Assembly (NCBI GenBank): GCA_008933995.1
Contig: WARS01000014.1
Span: 7,735,192-7,799,191, forward strand
Reading direction: 5' to 3'
Length of the DNA stretch: 64,000 bases
DNA from: Datnioides undecimradiatus
Lineage: Eukaryota > Chordata > Actinopteri > Lobotiformes > Datnioididae
Numbering within the stretch: the first letter of the stretch is position 1; each line of letters begins with the position of its first letter. Below the pieces are notes generated by a model. That model was given only the letters and a program-made list of their open reading frames with translations. It searched no databases and was not told the DNA's origin. This document shows positions 1 through 12,499 of the stretch, in pieces. Position numbers and translations under genes: made by a program.

Positions 1-3000
1 CAGAGGGAGAAATAAAGGAACTGGGTTTTCCTGCCAGACGCTGTGTGTAAATAACCTGCACGCCGACACACAAAACTGGTTAGCAAGGTTGATATTTTCT
101 TTAAAATAAGACACAAAAGAGCCGTACGGACGTCTTATTGGTCAGGAAATACATTCAGGACCTTTGTTAGACCTCAAAGATTCCCAGAATGCATTGGGGT
201 GAGTAACTGTGAATGTAAACAGGAGCTGTGTGTGCACCTTTAAGGTTTGGTTGAGGTAATTTAACAACTGCAACTTGGAGTTTTCTCGTGTCAGGGTCAC
301 ACACTCAGTTTACATCGTCATCCGGTACAACAATCAATAATAACAATATACAACAGCAATAATTCAGACCAGTAGTTATATTTTTGTGCTTAATTAAAAA
401 AAAAATTCTAACTTTATGACAACTGGGCAAACTGCAACGTGACTGAAAGCTCCTGAGCAGCTGCTAAACCCCCACAGCCTGTTCCTTCAAAGACAGGACT
501 TCATGTCCCATGTGAAACTTGAAGTGAATGTCGCCGTGTTTCAACACAACCTAGTAAATTTACATAGCATACTTAACATAAATGAACATATCAACTTATC
601 TCATGTCGCTAACATACATATTTTAGCTGAAACCATGATCTTTCCCTAAATCTAATCATGGCGATACCATTCCATGACGTTAATCTTGAATTTGTGCTGC
701 CGCTGTTGCTCTCCAGTCGCTTCCTAGTCTTAGCTTCGCTAGCAAACAACTTCTGCTGTCATTCAGGTGTGAGGGACTTTGGCATTTAATCAAAACTTGC
801 TGATGTTGCTTGTCTGTAGAGGACGCCCATACAAGGCAAAGCTTCACTGAACTGGGCAACGAGAACAACAAATAACGTCCACTTTCTGTTGATGATAGAA
901 GACTGCCTGAGGCGGATTATGTGTTTATTTTATTGCTGTTAAATTAGTTCTGCTGTAAAAGGTGTTGGATGCCTTTTTTAAGAGGGTTTCTCTTAAAATT
1001 CTGCCCAATTAAAGAACCTAGAAATGTCAAACCTGCTCCTTCTCCATCTGCATAAGCCTCCACTTTAGAACCATTAGCTGGTGTATTAAAGTTTGACAAA
1101 GTGTGTCTCATTGTTTTCACCTTTGGTAGAAACTTTGGCCAACAACAGCTGACATTTAAAAACCTTGATCAATGACACGATGCTAATCAGATGCTCGGTC
1201 TGACGCAGCTCCATCCCGCAGTATGGAGACGCTGAACTGCGGGGAAACACATTTACGTAATTCCTCTTTTATTTTCGGCGGCATCTCAAAAAGTTTGCCG
1301 GAAATTCCCCTGACAGCTGGACGGAAACACAGCTAGTGACAGAGAGGGGATAGTCAGCGTGTTTCATTTTCAACCCTTCCTTGTTCATTTAGCGCCGGGA
1401 CGCCTCCGTCTTTATTCCATCAACTGCTCTGTCACAGCCTGTCCTCGCTGCTTCTGTCAGCACCGGGTTCATCACTGGGACTGAGCCCAAATAAGAATCG
1501 TGTGAAAAATAAAGTTTCTCCTGGCACGGACTGAAGACGGGGGGCAAAACGGGGACACCGTCATCAGAGGAAAACATCTTTTTATCTAGAAGTTTCTGGG
1601 ATTGAAGGGAAGTTTCTCTCTAACTGATGCTGTAAATTATGTGAAAACACAGATTAGAAAACTCCATGTCGTTTTTATGATGGAACATAAATAAATGCAA
1701 TGATGCCAACGGATAAGAGAGTTTTAGGGTTTGAAAAACAATACGGCATTATTAATTAACCCTCTATTAATAATTCTGTGTTGTTGTATTACCCATACTG
1801 TACATTACGTTTCAGTTCATTGAAAGAGATCAGATCATCAGTCATCCAGCTGATGGTTTATGTGCAGCGCAAACCGGTTTTGCAGCAGCCTTTCTGTGAT
1901 ATCCATATACCAAACACAAAAAACCCGAACACACGGGTTTAAACATAAAGTTCTAAACTGTTTCCAGTTCAGTATTCAGACATTCAGAGAAGTCATCCTT
2001 ATTATGTTTCTCTTATTTTTCACCAGGTTTGTTGCACGATACAGAACAAGCCTCATTGCTCCACGCCCAATGAATAAGCCTCGGAAGGAAGCTGCTGAGC
2101 TGAAGTTGGGGACTGTTTTAAAAGGCTACGCAAAATGACCAAGTGATCTTTTCAAAGTGATTGTCTTGAGTATAAAGCTGGTAAATCCTGATACATAAGC
2201 AGGGGTCAAACTGCAGTGATGTGCACCAAGATGGCGCCGGTGTGTGGACTTCTGCAGAGAATAATGTCTATGGGAGGTATTGTGTGCGTCATACCTCAAA
2301 TGCAAAACCAAAGTGATCGATAGCTGTTGAAGTACCCATAAAAATGGTCCGTCAACAAAGCAAGAAGAGCAGCAGCTGCTAGCTAAAACAGCAGACTGAG
2401 CAGTGGAAAAGCCCACAGTGTCAAACGTGGGAAGCGCCAGATCAGTAGGGCATGCTGGTTGTTTTCTCCGACATTCCTGGAGTTGTGCACGGTGCATTCA
2501 TCCCCCCAGGGTCAGGCTGTCAGCAGGGAGCTACTCCACTACTGCACTACGCTGAAGCATCTCAGGACAGATATACCTCATAAGCAACCATAACTGTGCA
2601 CAGTTGGTTCTCCATCATGGCACTGGAATGACCCAAGGCTTTCAACAAAATTATTGCTCCCAACGTGCTCTTCTTGGTGCATTTTGCTGTAGCAACTTCT
2701 TCCTCTTCTCCAAAATTCAAGCTGAAGGTTGGCTTTTTTGTCATCCAGCGCACATCACAGATGGTCCTTCACGATGGGTTATTCCTGCACAAGGTGACTA
2801 CTTTGAACATTTAGTACTTTTTAGTTTCCTTTCAGAGTGGAACTGGACAAAGTGTCACTGCCTTTTGTCCATTTCTGAACAATACTGAGGACTGTGCCAT
2901 CCCGTTGGATTAAACTTAATCGAAACAGTCAAAGGCTGAATCGCTTGGTTCTGTATTTAAGTGCCAGCTCCATGACTCCATCTTGAGATACCTCATCAAT

Positions 3001-3248
3001 GAGAATGGAAGAAGCAGACTTAGGAACAACCTGGAAACAGCAGGCGTGAGAAGAGACTCAGCAGAGGGTCTTCATTCAATGCAGCTGATGTAACGCTGTT
3101 TGATGAAGGCTGCAACACCAAAATGTTTTCCTTTTTTATTACTGATTCAAATCTTCACCTTGAGTGTTGAACCTCTTTTTATCTGATTATCTTTGTGCAC
3201 AAAGCGGACCGGGCTCTCTTCTTCCCCCCCTTTGGCATCCGGATACAC
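1..3248. other. Gene-free stretch, no recognised element
   Basis: No convincing exon on either strand: the longest open frames (92-123 codons around 1.86-2.89 kb) show no domain, no biased codon use and no paired splice sites that I can defend. A minus-strand frame near 2.56-2.75 kb and the plus-strand frame over it are mirror frames of the same DNA and neither resembles a family I know. The remaining sequence is AT-rich and unique within the window. Confidence 0.55.
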
Positions 3249-3273
3249 AAACACACACACACACACACACACA
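3249..3273. repeat. (CA)n microsatellite, short
   Basis: About twelve uninterrupted CA units. It is the first of two CA arrays within 200 bp and is likely to vary in length between individuals. Confidence 0.95.
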
Positions 3274-3423
3274 AAAGTGAGCTTGGAAGAGTTCTGGATC
3301 TGCTTTCAACGGGTGTCCTTATCAAATGAATGCATTGTCCCAGCTATGTGAACTATGCCACTCAGAACAGTGTTTGATATCAAGGGAGACTTTTTATATT
3401 CCTCCATGTGTGTGTCTCTGTCT

Positions 3424-3427
<4 letters not shown>

Positions 3428-3473
<46 letters not shown>
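3428..3473. repeat. (CA)n microsatellite, long
   Basis: About 22 uninterrupted CA units. The overlapping open frames here (poly Thr-His on plus, poly Cys-Val on minus) are translations of the repeat and not genes. An imperfect CA/CG tail continues near 3645-3670. Confidence 0.97.
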
Positions 3474-3474
<1 letters not shown>

Positions 3475-4367
3475 CACACAACCACACAGTTCACAATCAT
3501 TCCCTGAAGACATTTCTAAAGACTTTGCCTCTTTCTCAAAGAGGTTTCAAAGAGCTTCTCTTTGAATTTCTCATGTCTGGGGAAAAGCTCTGGAAGTTTG
3601 GAAAATCCCAACCAAGAAACTTCAAAACCACTGTGTAGTGTTGACACACACGCACGCACACACACGAACACACCGCTGTGACACAGCCCACACATCCCAT
3701 CCCACACAATTATTCCTCCTCAGATGAGACATAATCTCGGTTCACAAGCAGAGGTTCTGTCTATTTTGCAGCTCGGGATTCAAACCGAGTACATTTAGCC
3801 TGGTTCCCTCAGACAGACATCAATCATCAACACGCCAGCAGACGTCCTGCACGACGCGTCATCAACACGGTGCTACAGTCCAAGTATGGATTAGACTTTG
3901 AAGTCAGTTCCTCCATCACGGCTACAGCCCAAGTTTTTCCATCTCACAGGATCAGAACTGAGACTAATTTCAATGCGAGTATTGATTTTTCGGGTAAACA
4001 GCGCCGACCAAAATGAGTTTCAGAAATGTATTAAACATCAGATGAGACACTGTGTAAATGTTTTCACTAGAGGGGTGGCAGGTCAGAGAGCAGCACATCT
4101 GGAGCAGACTCCGAGACACTTTGATAAGAGACAGCACAGAACAGCCTGAAACATAAAGAAGACATGTAGCACAAAGAATCCTAATACAGGAAACCTTTCT
4201 ATGTGCCAGAGGAGACACTGTTAAATATCAGAACAATGAGTGACACAGTCATCTTAAAGGTGTAACTCAGAGCTTGGAGTTCAAAGGTTCAGGACGTTAA
4301 CCAGACAGAGAGGTTCTAACAAAGGACTATCAGGCTGCATCATGGGAAATGTGTGTATTTGTAGTGT
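3474..4367. other. Gene-free stretch between CA array and SINE
   Basis: Unique sequence. An 82-83 codon frame exists on each strand near 3.90-4.22 kb, but the two mirror each other and match nothing recognised. A GGTTTGAATCCC-like word on the minus strand near 3.78 kb superficially resembles a tRNA T-arm but has no partner A box. Confidence 0.5.
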
Positions 4368-4613
4368 TTTTTTCACTCATAGATCGCTCTTCTAGTCATG
4401 TGACCACTCAAAGTGCTTTCACACTCCAAGTCAGCATTCACCCATTCACACAGTGATGGCTCCTACTAATCACAAAGGAAACTAGCATTCATCCACCGAT
4501 GGCACAGCATCAGGAGCAATTTGTGGTTCATTGTTTTGCCCAAGGGCAGCCGGGGATCAAACTGCCAATCCTCTGATTGGTGAACGACCCGCTCTACCAC
4601 TGAGCCACAGCCT
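4368..4613 (-). mobile_element. tRNA-derived SINE, minus strand
   Basis: Read on the minus strand, the 5' end has a tRNA-type A box (TGGCTCAGTGGTAGAG, 4592-4607) and, about 40 nt on, a B box (GTTTGATCCCC, 4551-4562). These are the internal RNA polymerase III promoter elements of tRNA-derived SINEs. The body that follows (CTTGGGCAAAACAATGAACC..., then GGGTGAATG and CACTTTGAGTGGTCA) matches the layout of a SINE common in percomorph fish as I remember it. The 3' end is degenerate and finishes next to a T-run (an A-run on the minus strand). At about 245 bp it is near full length but diverged. The family name is not assigned. Confidence 0.8.
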
Positions 4614-7373
4614 GAAGGTAGACCCATCCTGGGAATCAAGGTATGTGTCCAGAAAGAACAAAAAGCACATTTAGTTCCTCAAATTATTCATACAAATGTT
4701 CCCACTGCACAGTCTGTGTTCATTTGCCCCAGCTGCCAATGTAGTGACTGCACTGGCGCTAGCTGTAGGTAGCTAACAATGAATGCACTGACCAGGTGCA
4801 CCTGCAGTGAGTGTTTGGGCTCAGTCTCTGCCTGATCTCAGAACTCACCACGATCTCCAGGTTTTTAACTTCTCGTTCCATAAAGCCTTATTGCTGCTTT
4901 AGCTCCAACATTCCCAACTTGCACGACAACTTGTTTTCACATACACCTGCTTCTTTGCCTCGAATGTCTAAACTTTGCTCCTCATTTTGAACAAGTCAGA
5001 ATACCCTCTGTTGCATCGATTAGATGTTAGAAGTAAATCTTGAAACTGAGGATCATGAAACATATCCTGACATTAAGTCAGCTCGAGTCTTACTGGTATC
5101 TGACAAACACAATTCACTTATCACTTCCTGTGAAGTGAAGGCAACCGCTTGGTGTCAACAAACAAGATAGAAATTCAACTGAATCATAAGAGAACACTGT
5201 ACCAGCTAATAAATCACAGAAGTGGGGAACTTTTAATAAAAGCAAAATGCTGTAAAGAGATATTTTTCAGTATTCTGAAACAGAACAATATGTCATTTCA
5301 AACCATCATTAACTGAGAGCTGACAGCTCCAATCCTCAGAACGCTGGACTGGGCAGATCTAAACATGCTGTGTGTGCAAGCGCGTGTTGGTGCGTTTCAG
5401 AGAGAAAAGAAGGCGTGTGTCTGTGTGTGTGTGTTCGCATTTCCCCCAAGAATCTCTTGGCTTTATTAAGGCCAAGTGATTATGCCATAAAAATCACATA
5501 ATTAAACCCCAAAACACACACGCACAGGGACCAAGGGATTGCAAGTGTGTGTTTGAGTGGAAAGAAACAGAGATGGAGGAAGAAACAGAAGTCAAGGTTG
5601 TGTTTGTGTGTGCGTGTGTGTACGTGTCTGTGTGTGTCCCCTGTGTGCTAGTTATGGCTGCCTGCCAGCGGCAGGCACTCTCATTTGGTCCTGAGGGGCT
5701 CAAACACACACATGCGCACACACAAACTCGCTCTCTCTATTTAAACCAGCAGGACAATGGAGCCCGAGCTTCCAGCTCCATCAAACACATGGTCTACACA
5801 GGAAGCCAAAGGGGGATTGAAGCCTTGTTTATTGAAGCCTCAGCCTGTGGAAAGCAAGGATCTATTGTTAGACAGCCAGGTATTCTATCATTCTCATCCA
5901 TCCATCAGCTACCACACACACTTTGTTAAATAGGAGATTTCAGATTCAGCCCATCAGCATGGCTTCTTCAGGACAATGCAGTACTGTGTTACTTCTGAAA
6001 ACATTAAAGCAACATAGGGATATTAGCAGTAATGGACCAAATAAAGACTATTTAACTTTTCAAAATGCCAATAAGAGTGAATCTTCCACCAATCCACATG
6101 TTTAAGTGAACCCAGCTGACCAATCTGCAACTGATTCGAAGTCGCCCGCCTTAAATCCTTGCCACAACAAAGAAGTGTTTGAGTTTTAAACACTTGTTCA
6201 GCTGGTCGACTCGAGCCAAGACAAGCTGGATTTGCAGAATGCTCAGTTCATGCGGTAAGTTTTGTCAAGTGATCCCTAAGAAGGCTGAACAGAGCATGGA
6301 GTAAACAGAGAGGAGGATGCACATGAACTCATGGCGTACTCATAGCGGGACTACATAAGACCACACAGTGTAGCTGAGAGAGAGAGAGTTGAGTGTGATG
6401 ATGCTAAATGATGCTGATGAGTTCAACATAGAATAAACTATTGTCTTTTTAGTGAGGACTGGTCAGTTCACTCACAGAGACCCTCATTCAAAATCGCTAC
6501 TTTGCTATCTAGCTAACAGGCTGGGACATTGACTTACATTAAACATCCACAAGTTGTACTCCTTAGCTAACTTAGCTAACTAATAAGCAACTGACAATGG
6601 AAGTTATCAGTCTAAACCTGTAATATGTCTCTTTCTGAATAACAAGCATGATGTGAAACTCCCCCATCGTATAGATCCAAGCACATATGAGCAACTGTAC
6701 CTCAGCTTGTGACTGCGTTGTGCACAAGAGCTAATGCTAATGCTAACGGTTGGTTTACAGCAGTGGATACGGTCGCTCGATTGTTTCTGTTGCTCCCAAA
6801 TGCAGCGTAGTTACATATCGGCACAGGAAGTGATCTTAGTGTGGCAGGAGTGTTGGTAGCGGTCTATCCCTTCAAAAGCAATATCGCTGCTGTCTCTCAA
6901 CATTCTGATCGCACCTTTATACTTAATTTCGACAATAGGCGCTCAAACGTGCTGCAGCTCTTTCCATTCATTGATTTCTGGAAACCTCAAATCCCTTTGG
7001 CTGGCCCGTGATGCACATGGTGCGCTTGGTCGTAATGGAAGTAGAAAGAGCTGTTTGTTTCCCAGTCGAAATCAGTCCTCTCAACCTTTCCTTTCAACAA
7101 GTGTCTTCAAATTCACATCTCTGGTCTTGTAACTTTTCCAGATTTCCCACTACAATTTTGTCTGACATTGTCGGTTCAACATGAAAATTGTCGGGCCGTC
7201 CCCCCAAAAATGCTGCATGTGCTAACACATTATCCTCATGCACGCACACACAGCCAAAATGGCAGCCAGTAAAAGCCTTTTTCCACTGAAGGTGAATTAG
7301 GCTGAATAGTGCAGCGCTAACAGCAGCCTCTGACAGAGGCTTTTAGTGGGTGTTTATAAAAGCTGTCAAACAC
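4614..7373. other. Gene-free stretch with scattered TG-rich patches
   Basis: Short TG/CA-rich patches occur near 5.37-5.43 kb, 5.60-5.64 kb and 5.70-5.73 kb. The 126-codon plus frame at 5.55-5.93 kb runs through them and is a composition artefact. A small (GA)n lies near 6.38 kb. I see no exon, RNA gene or recognised transposon. Confidence 0.5.
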
Positions 7374-7700
7374 CCAGGAGAGGAGTAAAGGAGAGGACAA
7401 GGGATGAGAAGTTGGATGGGTAAAAAGAACAGAGAGGAGAGGGGGGAAAGAGGAGAGAACAGGAGGTGGGAAAGCAGAGGATCGGTGGAACAAAGGTGAA
7501 GTACTGTATTAGCGAAGTAAAAATTAAGGAATGGGAAAAGATTAGATGACAGAACGGGAAAGGAAAGGAGGAGGTATTGAGAACATGAAAAAGGAGGAAT
7601 AGAAAGGAGAAAAGAGACAAACAGGAAATGGCAAAAGTTTTGGAGGATGAGGACGATAAGAGGAGAGTAAGGAGAAGATCAGAGCACAGAGGTAGGAGTC
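7374..7700 (+). repeat. Polypurine (GGA/GAA-rich) tract
   Basis: About 330 bp of almost pure A+G on the plus strand with few pyrimidine interruptions. The minus strand therefore gives a 153-codon Ser/Leu/Phe/Pro-rich open frame, which is an artefact of the tract. Long mirror-like purine runs can form triplex (H-DNA) structures and are common in fish introns. Confidence 0.8.
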
Positions 7701-8049
7701 GATCAGAGGCGTGGGGAGGAAGCGCTAATCGCGATGACAGAGTAGGAGGAGGTGGAGGAAGAACAGGCCATTTGATGGAGAGCAGAGATATGACAAGTAA
7801 CTTTAGGTATTTTCCATCTGCATTCATGAACTTGCTGATACGAACACGGAAAACATTTGCACCAAAGGGCTGAATTTCAGGCTCAAGATAGCGTTCAAAG
7901 AGAGGTGCCAGATGTATTAAGGATCCGTCCGCTCGATTTTACAAAAAGACATTTTCTCTCCTCCAGTGGTGTCTCGCCGTTCACCTCCATTTTTCACACA
8001 CGGGGGAGGAAGCAGAAATCTCAGATAAAGATAGCAAAAGCTGGCCTCC
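7701..8049. other. Gene-free stretch
   Basis: Unique sequence after the polypurine tract. The plus-strand open frame that continues out of the tract has no recognised domain. Confidence 0.5.
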
Positions 8050-8140
8050 TTAAAGGAATAATTCAATATGCTTATTTGAAAGAGAGTCAGATAAGGAGGT
8101 CAGCGCAGCTTTCATGTCTACAGGTTAAGTATGGAGCTAA
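8050..8140 (+). repeat. Fragment of a foldback-type fish repeat (left arm)
   Basis: It begins TTAAAGGAATAATTCAATAT and continues with GAGAGTCAGATAAGGAG, CTTTCATGTCTAC and AAGTATGGAGCTA. The same order of words, in better shape, makes the left arm of the element at 13131-13548 (AGGGTTAGATGAGAAGAT and so on). I remember this family as widespread in percomorph genomes. Only the left arm is visible here, so this is a diverged fragment. Confidence 0.5.
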
Positions 8141-8372
8141 GCCCGGATGGTTTGGGGGGGGGGAGTTGTGCGCTTTAACGATTCCAAGTAAGAGTTTTTC
8201 TGCTCCACACTTCTGTGCAGTTCTCTGTGAGTTGAACTCGGGACAAAACCTTTTATTAATTCTGACACATTGTCCGGGATATTAAAGCAGTTACTGATCG
8301 ATTAACACACAGATGTGAACGGATGATGCAGACGCATGTGTTGCTCTACAATAATGGTTGAATACGATCACA

Positions 8373-8410
8373 GACACATTCCGACTTTTTCCGACACATT
8401 CCGACTTTTT
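8373..8410. repeat. Two-copy 20-bp tandem repeat
   Basis: The unit GACACATTCCGACTTTTTCC is followed directly by a second copy truncated by two bases. It is probably a replication-slippage duplication. Confidence 0.85.
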
Positions 8411-8618
8411 GAGAAATGTTTTTTTTAAACAAACTAAAAAGACTTAAGTTAAATTTTCATGTTAAACTGACAAAATTAAAAGGGTCTTTTCCAAAAATTT
8501 GAAGCTACAGTGGCATAGGTTAGCTTTTTTCTAAACACTGATTCATCTTTAGTATCTGCTGTTACCCTAACATTTCCTGTTCTGTATGTGTGACAACACA
8601 AAGTCATCGTAAGAGAAA

Positions 8619-8654
8619 CGTTTCTGATTCAATGACCGTTTCTGATTCAATGAC
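8619..8654. repeat. Exact two-copy 18-bp tandem repeat
   Basis: CGTTTCTGATTCAATGAC occurs twice with no mismatch and no spacer, which indicates a recent slippage duplication. Because 18 is divisible by three, it also duplicates six codons in a spurious minus-strand frame. Confidence 0.92.
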
Positions 8655-9672
8655 CCCCTTTCAAAGGTTGACCTGAGGTTATCAATCAACTGTTCACCTT
8701 CATCCAAAGATTTGAGCATAACCTCACCTGCATTTAGAACATACACTCTGTTTCTCTGTGGTTGACAGAAACTCAAACAATGAATTTGCTGGACCCGTAT
8801 CTTTGTAGGCCAGTGTCGTGTTTTGAAGGGGTTGTGCTTTTAGCTTCAAACCTCATGCGCCACAGTTTGGTCAGCGGTCCAAATAAGACCATCGTACATG
8901 GATAATGTATTGTAAAATGGACTTTTTGGGATGAGGTCTGTCTCTGGATGGACTCAAACACTCAGCAAGTCCTGTGGGCAAAACAGGCTGCGTACATCAC
9001 AGAGCAATAGTAATATTTGCTTAATATGGCTGTCAGTATGAGAAAACACATTTGTCCTGTGGGCTCAAATCGAGACGCTGGCAAGTTTAGCGTGTACATA
9101 AGGTGACTGACCAATTGCATGTCACATCTTTGAGCGTGTTAAAGAGGATGGGGCGTGCAACTCATTATATACAGAGATTGACACCAAATGTGCTTTGTCT
9201 ACAAGTTTCTATCAACCTCAGAGTGACAACAAGACTCAGGGAGGTCATTGCTTCAGGCTTTGGTACAAAATATAACTCAGATTATGACAAATAAGACAAT
9301 TTTTTTTACTAGTAGTATTTTTACTGCTCGGGGCAGTAGAGTTAACACAACCTTAAAGCTCTAAACCAAAAGAGAATAATGTGGTTGTTTTAGCTACTGA
9401 AGAAATGTCAGGTGAACATAGTGACAGACACAAACACACAGGTTTCAGACAGACATCTGGACAGGCAGACACACAGGGTCTAAACTGAACTGACAAACAG
9501 CTCGGGGCAGACAGGCTGCGCAGGAGAGGAATAGTACCGTCCGACAATGTCTGATCACGTTGTTGTGACATGGAAGCTGATGCTAAGCGTTTATGTGTTC
9601 CTTCCTGACAACGGCGGTCCATGGTTTAACACTGTATCAGCATATTTCAATGTCCAGAGCCAGTGTGCGTGA

Positions 9673-9698
9673 GTGTGTGTGTGTGTGTGTGTGTGTGT
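9673..9698. repeat. (TG)n microsatellite
   Basis: About thirteen uninterrupted TG units, 150 bp before the larger TGCG array. Confidence 0.95.
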
Positions 9699-9849
9699 AT
9701 GTAAGTGTGCATGTGGCATTTACATCCAATTAAATCTAAATCTGTTCTCAAACAGAGGTGACAGGATTAGAAGAACCGTAACTTAGTTTGCATGTATATA
9801 TGGAGTGTGAACGAGTCAGGCAAATGAAACTGTGAGTGTGTGTGCGTGC

Positions 9850-9850
<1 letters not shown>

Positions 9851-9926
<76 letters not shown>

Positions 9927-9951
9927 TGTGTGTGTGTGTGTGTGTGTGTGT
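9851..9951. repeat. Compound (TGCG)n-(TG)n array
   Basis: Roughly 77 bp of perfect TGCG units run straight into about twelve TG units. The whole 100 bp is alternating purine-pyrimidine, the sequence type most prone to Z-DNA. The Arg-Ala-Cys-Val and Thr-His-Ala-Arg open frames on the two strands are translations of the repeat. Confidence 0.97.
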
Positions 9952-12480
9952 ATTCTAGGGGAATATTTGGCCAAAGTGAGTGGATGCAGTTTTATGAGGC
10001 CTACAGACAAAGTGCTGTGTCACGACAAACTTTGATTTGTGTTCTGTACACACTATCTATTCTCTCTCCACCCTTCTGCTTCTCTCTTTCAAAGGTGCCT
10101 CCTCTCCTCCACTCCTTTCCCTCTCTTGTAAAACAAATGGACCTGTGCTCAACCTATTGGGGATGAATGACCGCCCCCCCAACCCACCCCTCCATCTCTC
10201 TCCCTTTCAGTCTCTCTCAGTCTTCAAGCTATTGGACTTGTGACAGAATTGGAGAAATATTGAGAATCCATATTCTAGCCAGACGCAGAGCTGAGGAGTT
10301 GTAAATCTCTAAGTGTTGACAAGAAAACAAGCCAAAATAATGAAATGTAATGCTGATGCATCAAAAGAAGGTCTTATCAGCAACGTGGGCCAAATAAAAC
10401 TCAAGAAAGCGCAACACTCAGTGTTTTATAAAGCATAACACGGGAAACTTTTTACATGAGGCCAAGTTACCAAAATAAATGGGAAACTGTAGAACCTTGA
10501 AATGTCCTGTAATATGAAATGTAATTTTCATCCCGAGTGTAACAGCATGGTAGAGGGAGCGTAACAAAAGCTGCACATGCTCTCTTTATGGTGACTCTCT
10601 GCTCTTTATGGGCCCACAACAGGAGAGTGGACCATGTGGAAAAAGAGCCGTGTGCCAGCCACGAACATTTGCAAATCTGAATAATTCAAGCCTTTCTTTG
10701 TCCTCATCTTCTCCGGAAATGGTTGAATTAACACTCAGCGTCATTACCGAGATCACGTCCATTCAACAGGTTTTAAAAGTTGATGTGTGGCCATCAGCTA
10801 AGCTTCTATAGCTGCTGCACAGGAGCCCACAAACACAGGCTTTTTAATTGGTTCTTCCGTTCGCCCAATCATGAGTGATGGTAAGCAAGGGCAGACCAGC
10901 AGAAGCTTCAGGACATTGTCACAAGTCACATGTCAAAGGAAATACCATAGAAAACCAAGGGCTGACAGGTGGTAGCACTAAATGACACCAATGGGATTGA
11001 ACCAACATCCTGACAGGGACTCAACTAGGCAAACCACAGGAATCTGATATTTGACTTTATGATGGTTTGTTTTCATAATTTCACAAAATAGACATAAAGA
11101 GATGGGGCAGGAAGCTTCACTAAGCCTTGTAGTTTGGAGATGTTTTCATTCAGAAGATGATGGTTTTGGGTTCTGGATCCAGCAGACTTCCAGCTTGTAC
11201 CCACAATTAGTCAAGTTCAGTTTGAACAAAAATAATAACTGCTCAGTCTGATTGAAACTACTGACAGTTACGTGATAATATAGATGCTATTGATTTGTGT
11301 CTCAGGAACTGAAGTTTCTGATTGGTGAAATTCCAAACTTCTGACCAGACTAAAGCCTCAGTTATGAACCTCAAACCTCTCAGCCAAACTACCCCACATC
11401 CCACAACTGTCTCTGCTGTTAATCCCCATGATCCATTAAAATCCATGATCAGTCAAATGAGTTAGCAGTCAATTTTGTGCGCCACAGTGTCAGCACACAA
11501 AACCTAACAGCTCTTAAACGGCTAAGAACCATGGTACTGAATTTTAATCATAAGCGCTGTCACGGAAAAGATAACAAAATCAGTATGGGTGAGTCGCAGG
11601 CAGCATGGAGCATTGTGGGTTAGAGGGCTACATTTAGCGCCGCTCTGCTCTCAGTTAACAATGCTGGGACTTGCACCTGCATGATGTTTGAGTTAAAAAC
11701 AGTCCTAGACAACCCAACCATGCTGGAGCTCAGACTGTCACCATACAGCTGCATCTATCCCCGGGAAACAACACAGATTATTATTGTATACACGTTTTTC
11801 CCCCTCACACCAATTTTACAGATTACATTTCTCAACTGTCATGACTGAACACACAAAATTACAAAAACAGCTCTGACTAAATGAACCAGAACAGCAGTCC
11901 CTGGCCAAATGGCCGAGGGAAGCTGTTGTTGGACAAGCTGTAAGGAGTGGCTGTTTAGGAATTCTAAAGAACATCCAGATCACAGATCTGCCTCTGGGTC
12001 TGTTGAAACAGAAAAGTTGCTTATTTAGAGCAACTACCCAACAACCAAATGTCAAAGATGCCAAAGGACAGGTATGGCAACCAGAGGTGTCACTTGAGAG
12101 CTCTGTTTTAAATCAGATGGACTTAACCGAGTTAATACTTTACCACATTTCATTGGACAAAGACAGCTGACCTTCCGTTTCTTAGCTGTGAATGTCCTTT
12201 TTTACTATGCACATTTATCATTTTGTAACTTTCATTAGCAAAGCTTAATAGAAAATTGTCTGTCTTTACAACCTCGTTGTTTCTTTATATTGGTTGCTGT
12301 TGACCTTCTAACTTATGGTAGCATTAAAAATGCTTTCACCAATTGAATGTGGCACGCCGAACCTGTAAAGGAACTCAGTGAAAAGATCCTTTCCCTGCTC
12401 AGACGACACAGAAACATTAAAATGTTTTGCAGTTCTGCTTTGCCCCAATTCTTTTTTTAGCTTGATTTGATATTTGTGCC
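9952..12480. other. Gene-free stretch
   Basis: No exon, RNA gene or transposon is recognised. Frames of 60-108 codons at 9.84-10.24 kb, 11.26-11.45 kb and 11.82-12.06 kb lack domains, and they lie in T/C-rich or unique sequence without good splice-site pairs. Confidence 0.5.
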
Positions 12481-12499
12481 AGGAGGTTTATATGAAAAC

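Larger units (their letters stand above)
8141..9672. other. Gene-free stretch with two small tandem duplications
   Basis: It contains a poly-G run (about 8153-8163), a 20-bp unit repeated twice at 8373-8410, and an 18-bp unit repeated exactly twice at 8619-8654. No coding sequence is recognised. Confidence 0.5.

Noticed and set aside
3306-3638. Cys-Val and Thr-His rich open frames over the CA array
   Set aside because: They are translations of (CA)n/(TG)n in several frames and have no non-repeat protein character.
3765-3790. CTCGG...CCGAG stem with TTTGAATC loop on the minus strand, T-arm-like
   Set aside because: The loop is one base too long for a tRNA T-loop, and there is no A box or acceptor stem.
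5549-5929. 126-codon plus frame
   Set aside because: It runs through TG and CA patches, shows no domain, and lacks splice or codon-bias support.
7366-7827. 153-codon Ser/Leu/Pro/Phe-rich minus frame
   Set aside because: It is produced by the polypurine tract; purine-only strands rarely contain stops on the complement.
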